The translations under genes were made by a program, and so were the position numbers. Below, in pieces: positions 6,579 through 9,040 of a stretch of 9,040 bases of DNA. The notes under the pieces are model-generated. The model had not been told where the DNA came from and did no database searches. It saw nothing but the letters and a program-made list of their open reading frames with translations. Each line of letters begins with the position of its first letter. Positions within the stretch are counted from its first letter, which is position 1. Source of the stretch: JAUWQU01 sp964605095 (GTDB taxonomy: Bacteria; Planctomycetota; Phycisphaerae; SM23-33); contig CAZSBS010000198.1 in the NCBI GenBank assembly GCA_964605095.1, forward strand, positions 1-9,040, written 5' to 3'.

Positions 6579-6683
6579 GTGGCTATGGTGCTTCTGGCTA
6601 TTGCGGCCCTGAATGGAAGCACGGAAGACAATCCCGAAGTAGAGCGGGGCATGGATCGGCAAGATTCTCGGAACTGTTCCTAA
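6579..6683 (+). CDS. Possible small plus-strand ORF with a hydrophobic start (weak)
   Basis: In the 182-nt gap between two minus-strand genes a plus-strand frame reads (GTG)AMVLLAIAALNG followed by a polar tail, STEDNPEVERGMDRQDSRNC. GGGGGAGG (6564-6571) lies seven bases before the GTG at 6579. GTG 6573, ATG 6585 and ATG 6540 are other possible starts. The hydrophobic part is short for a membrane segment unless the start is ATG 6540. It runs against the neighbouring genes, and the purine run that looks like a Shine-Dalgarno may be chance. Listed only as a candidate. Confidence 0.22.
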   Translation: MAMVLLAIAALNGSTEDNPEVERGMDRQDSRNCS

Positions 6684-6704
6684 AATCTGCGTGACCAAGC
6701 AGGA

Positions 6705-6953
6705 CTACGCGTATGCATCCCCTGAAAGCCGGCGTTCCAGCTCGATCACTTCCGCGGCGAGGGCCTGACTTCTGACGGAGAATGGACCGAGTTTCTTGCC
6801 GCCTACAGGGGAAAGGTCCGCCCACCACTGCCCGTCGGGGTCGGGTTCGACATGGCTGGCACGGGTGATCTGGAGAGACCCGAGCCGCTGGAGGTCGATC
6901 AGCTCGTCGTACAGGCCTGACACGACTCCGCTGGGGCTGATCATCAGCATCAT
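6705..6953 (-). CDS. Small conserved-looking protein with RASHVEPD motif, 82 aa
   Basis: The protein has an N-terminal strand-helix part (MISPSGVVSGLYDELIDLQRL), then SLQITRASHVEPDPDGQWW, ADLSPVGGKKLGPF and a helix SQALAAEVIELERRL. From memory this RASHVEPD...GPF...ALAAE pattern recurs in small planctomycete proteins of accessory regions; no function is known to me. It has no membrane segment and no cysteine. The ATG at 6953 overlaps the TGA of the upstream 323-aa gene (ATGA), with GGAG eight bases upstream inside that gene, so the two are translationally coupled and probably work together. A 182-nt gap follows before the 40-aa gene. Confidence 0.8.
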   Translation of the reverse strand: MMLMISPSGVVSGLYDELIDLQRLGSLQITRASHVEPDPDGQWWADLSPVGGKKLGPFSVRSQALAAEVIELERRLSGDAYA

Positions 6954-7921
6954 TCCTGCTTCTCCGCCTGGTTGGGTCGCAGTACGCGCCTCCGCGGCCT
7001 ATCCACCATCATGCCCTCCAGGCTCGACCCAACGGCTGAGAACTGGGTGGCGATCCGCTGCCGCAGGTCACCGTCTTCCCTGAGCTTCTGCGGGCCGGTG
7101 TTGCCCAGCGCCCGCTGGGCGGTATCCACCAACTCGTCCAGCTCCTTGCTGGAATGGACATTGAGCGTTCGGAATCGCTCGAAGAACTCACGCAGGTTGT
7201 CGATGCAGGAGTTTCTGAAAGCCTTGGGTTGTCCGTCCTCGCTGACTCCGCTGAGCCGCTCTGTGACGTGCCCGACGAGTTTTCCAAATTCCTCGAGGAA
7301 CGCCGACTCAGCAAGTTCCACGGCCTGCTCGAACCGCTGGGCCATCCTCTGCTTTTCCTGTTCGTAGAGAGCGGGATTGAGCTCCAGGAGATACGATGGC
7401 GGTTCGATGCTGGGGAAGTCCCATTCGACGCTGAACAACCCCGCCAGGCTCGGCGGGTAGTCCGCGGGGTTATAGAGTTCGCCCAGCCTTCCAGAAGCGG
7501 TCGAACGCAGTTCGTCGTACTGCCGGTCCAGGGCCTCGACGGCCTCAGCCAGCTCCTCCCGCATGCGGGTCATGCACTCGTCGAAGTTCTCGATGGCGTC
7601 CTGGCGGATCAGGCGGATGCCCGGCTCCGGGTACGGCAGGCTGGAACCTCGCCAGTGGGCGACGATCCTGTTGCGGACTGCCGTGACGGCCTTGAACGCC
7701 GGGTGCTGGGTGTCGAGCAGCTTCTTCGCCGCGGACAAATACTGGCCCTCGGCACCAAAGGTATCGGCGGCTTGATTCTTCTGGTCGGGCGTGAGGGTCT
7801 TACGGACCCCCAGCCACGCAAACGACACCCGCACGGCTGCGAACGCCGCATGCAGTCGCTGGGCGGGTGAAACGGTCTTGGTCCGCGCGTGGGCGCGAAC
7901 CGGGTCAAGGGTTCGGGTCAT
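6950..7921 (-). CDS. Helical hypothetical protein, 323 aa, first gene of the minus-strand run
   Basis: The protein is soluble-looking and mostly helical, with no signal peptide or membrane segment. Visible landmarks are a basic N-terminus (residues 1-22), a helical part with AAKKLLDTQHPAFKAVTAVR (64-83), YPEPGIRLIRQDAI (97-110), a charged helix (about 111-139), the loop LYNPADYPPSL (149-159), a long helix (about 185-222), the segment FFERFRTLNVHSSKELDELV (246-265) and a basic C-terminal tail. I recall similar NVxSxxxLDxLV segments in planctomycete and phage/plasmid hypothetical proteins; a link to DUF3150-type proteins is only a guess. The start is ATG 7921 with AAGGAG seven bases upstream. 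It lies next to the divergent regulatory region and is coupled by ATGA to the 82-aa gene. Confidence 0.82.
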   Translation of the reverse strand: MTRTLDPVRAHARTKTVSPAQRLHAAFAAVRVSFAWLGVRKTLTPDQKNQAADTFGAEGQYLSAAKKLLDTQHPAFKAVTAVRNRIVAHWRGSSLPYPEPGIRLIRQDAIENFDECMTRMREELAEAVEALDRQYDELRSTASGRLGELYNPADYPPSLAGLFSVEWDFPSIEPPSYLLELNPALYEQEKQRMAQRFEQAVELAESAFLEEFGKLVGHVTERLSGVSEDGQPKAFRNSCIDNLREFFERFRTLNVHSSKELDELVDTAQRALGNTGPQKLREDGDLRQRIATQFSAVGSSLEGMMVDRPRRRVLRPNQAEKQE

Positions 7922-8000
7922 TGGGGTTCTCCTTGAAAGCCGGACAGACCGGCAAGGTGTTGCGGGGGAAGTTGCTGCGAATCGGACGCGCTAGTCGTGT

Positions 8001-8064
8001 CGACAGATAGTGTTATGAAGATTATGCGACTTATTGGAGCTTGAAAGCATCTCTTTATCTGTCG
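8001..8064. repeat. Inverted repeat cgacagata / tatctgtcg, possible operator
   Basis: The half-sites cgacagata (8001-8009) and tatctgtcg (8056-8064) are perfect complements, 55 bp centre to centre. The right half overlaps TGTCGTTG (8060-8067), which recurs at 8089-8096 touching the -35 of the plus-strand promoter. The spacing suits a looping or multi-site regulator, or simply a long-loop hairpin. The binding protein is unknown; the sigma-like HTH protein of the run is one candidate. Confidence 0.3.
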
Positions 8065-8093
8065 TTGTTTTTGCCATTTTAATGAATTTGTCG

Positions 8094-8122
8094 TTGCCAA
8101 TACCTGAGCACACGCATACATT
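8094..8122 (+). promoter_or_regulatory. Sigma-70-type promoter of the transglutaminase-like gene
   Basis: TTGCCA (8094-8099) matches the -35 consensus in five of six bases. It is followed by a 17-bp spacer and TACATT (8117-8122), matching the -10 in four of six. Transcription would begin near 8129, giving a leader of about 30 nt before the ATG at 8158, with a weak GGGGTGG Shine-Dalgarno at 8147-8153. Confidence 0.5.
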
Positions 8123-8157
8123 ATGAGAGTCCTGTCTGTGCAACCTGGGGTGGTTCA

Positions 8158-9040
8158 ATGGGCGGCAGAAGAGCAAAACGGCTTCGAGCGGAACAGAAGG
8201 CGATGGTTGAGTCGCCCCAGCGTCGCATCCCTCGATTCGCTGCCCTGCTGCTGCCGTTCGCGTTCGGCATTGTTCTCACGGCTGGCGGATTCCTCATCTA
8301 TCTGCAAGCCAGCGCAGCCAGGAGCAGTCCGCAAACTGCATCCTACAACAGCCCCGACGCCGGTCATCGCACCGTCACCCAGCTCATGGCCCTTCCCGAC
8401 GCCGAGTTGGAGAAGGTTGACGTTGTCGAGATGAGCGTCGCCGTTGCCCGTGAGATTCCCGGCTGCGAGAACCTCGATTACCAGCACTACAAGCAGGTCG
8501 TCGACGGTTGGGCCAGCGATGTCACCCGCTGGATGACCGTGGCCGAGGGCAATTTCGAGAAGTCGCCCCAGGAATGGCGTAACGACATCAACTTCTTCCG
8601 CTTGGGCCTGTTGGCCACGTACCTGACCCGCGAGCGTGGTGTTCGCTACCATGAGAAGTACTCCCAGGACCAAAAGGCGGGCAAGAACTCCAAGTACGAA
8701 GAACCCGGCGCGGTTCTGGTCCACGGCCTGATCGACACCCTTCGCGGCACCTGCGCCACCATGCCGGTGCTCCACGTGGCCATCGGTCGCCGCCTCGGTT
8801 GGCCGGTTTCCCTGGCTTCCGTCGGCCCGCATTACGTCTGCCGCTACGATGACGGCAAGGTCCACTACAACATCGAGGCCACGTACACCGGCCCCGGTTT
8901 CGTTGCCGACAGCGATCAGGACTACATCAAGAACGACGGGCTGCCGCAGAAGGCTGTCACTACCGGCTCGGACTTCCGTTCGCTGACGGCCCGCGAGATG
9001 CTCGGCGTCTTCGTCGGCATGCGGGCCAGGTACTACTGGG
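8158..9040 (+). CDS. Membrane-anchored transglutaminase/SirB1-like protein, 3' partial
   Basis: The frame is open from ATG 8158 to the window edge (294 codons, no stop). It has a basic N-terminus (MGGRRAKRLR), one membrane segment (about residues 27-49, RFAALLLPFAFGIVLTAGGF) and a periplasmic-type domain. The signature RGTCATMPVLHVAIGRRLGW (196-215) followed by VGPHYVCRYDDGK fits the transglutaminase-like/SirB1 fold: Cys199 as nucleophile, His225 as its partner and NIEAT (239-243) at the usual acidic strand. Many members of this superfamily are cysteine peptidases or of unknown activity, so the substrate cannot be told. The inside-positive start suggests the catalytic domain faces outward. 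GGGGTGG lies four bases before the ATG; Met16 (8203) is an alternative start. It is transcribed divergently from the small-gene run. Confidence 0.85.
   Translation, partial: MGGRRAKRLRAEQKAMVESPQRRIPRFAALLLPFAFGIVLTAGGFLIYLQASAARSSPQTASYNSPDAGHRTVTQLMALPDAELEKVDVVEMSVAVAREIPGCENLDYQHYKQVVDGWASDVTRWMTVAEGNFEKSPQEWRNDINFFRLGLLATYLTRERGVRYHEKYSQDQKAGKNSKYEEPGAVLVHGLIDTLRGTCATMPVLHVAIGRRLGWPVSLASVGPHYVCRYDDGKVHYNIEATYTGPGFVADSDQDYIKNDGLPQKAVTTGSDFRSLTAREMLGVFVGMRARYYW

Larger units (their letters stand above)
7922..8157. promoter_or_regulatory. AT-rich divergent regulatory region
   Basis: This gap separates the leftward 323-aa gene from the rightward transglutaminase-like gene. Its middle (about 7990-8125) is clearly more AT-rich than the rest of the window. 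It holds a plus-strand promoter at 8094-8122, a 9-bp inverted repeat at 8001-8064 and a repeated TGTCGTTG motif. A minus-strand -10-like CATAAT lies at 8026-8021, but I found no good -35 for it. Short frames open here have no good ribosome binding site and are not called. Confidence 0.55.

Noticed and set aside
6670..6680. Small palindrome ggaactgttcc in the gap after the 82-aa gene
   Set aside because: Only five base pairs around one central base, with no second copy and no promoter next to it.
7154..7870. Plus-strand open frame of 238 codons
   Set aside because: Antisense to the 323-aa gene, which has the better start, coupling and composition.
8006..8078. Minus-strand 28-codon frame starting MAKTTTDKEM in the AT-rich region
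   Set aside because: No Shine-Dalgarno before its ATG, and it overlaps the probable operator repeats.
7918..8121. Minus-strand frame of 67 codons whose TGA overlaps the ATG of the 323-aa gene
   Set aside because: The overlap looks like coupling, but the frame crosses the AT-rich promoter region, has only a weak AGGA before its ATG and an irregular composition. It could be revisited if homologues keep it.
8155..8865. Minus-strand open frame of 236 codons
   Set aside because: Antisense to the transglutaminase-like gene, whose catalytic motifs are clear.

Overview
The window looks like a planctomycete chromosome (phylum Planctomycetota) or an island within one. The basis is indirect. The GC-rich left gene is a giant modular surface protein (C-type lectin, PPC, CARDB, Ig-like and dockerin modules with an Ala/Ser-rich tail) of the kind common in that phylum. 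The rest holds small orphan genes that resemble, from memory, planctomycete accessory proteins: a sigma-like HTH protein with an xGRHLGG motif, a small protein with a RASHVEPD motif, and a membrane-anchored transglutaminase-like protein. No database search was possible, so the assignment is an inference.

Layout. Positions 2-4006 (+) hold the 3' part of the large modular gene; its N-terminus lies outside the window. Positions 4007-4622 form a convergent intergenic stretch with no convincing gene, one hairpin on the plus-strand side and a branched hairpin with a T-tract that fits a terminator for the minus-strand genes. Positions 4623-7921 (-) are a run of small genes all read leftward: a 323-aa helical protein, an 82-aa RASHVEPD-type protein, a 40-aa basic protein, a 133-aa Gly-rich protein, a 68-aa helical protein whose start is out of frame with its best Shine-Dalgarno/ATG, a 196-aa sigma-region-4-like HTH protein behind a leader rich in crossing inverted repeats, and a 38-aa membrane peptide behind a four-codon leader ORF. 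Two neighbouring pairs overlap by ATGA, which indicates translational coupling. Positions 7922-8157 are a short AT-rich divergent regulatory region with a good plus-strand promoter. From 8158 to the window end (+) runs a membrane-anchored transglutaminase/SirB1-like protein, cut by the edge.

How they may work together. The minus-strand genes have the look of an accessory-element module: many tiny genes, overlapping starts, similar Shine-Dalgarno leaders, one DNA-binding protein and no metabolic enzymes. The HTH protein is the obvious candidate regulator. No integrase, transposase, tRNA, rRNA, CRISPR array or attachment site was seen, so calling it mobile is an inference. The left gene encodes an unrelated exported Ca-dependent adhesion or carbohydrate-binding protein.
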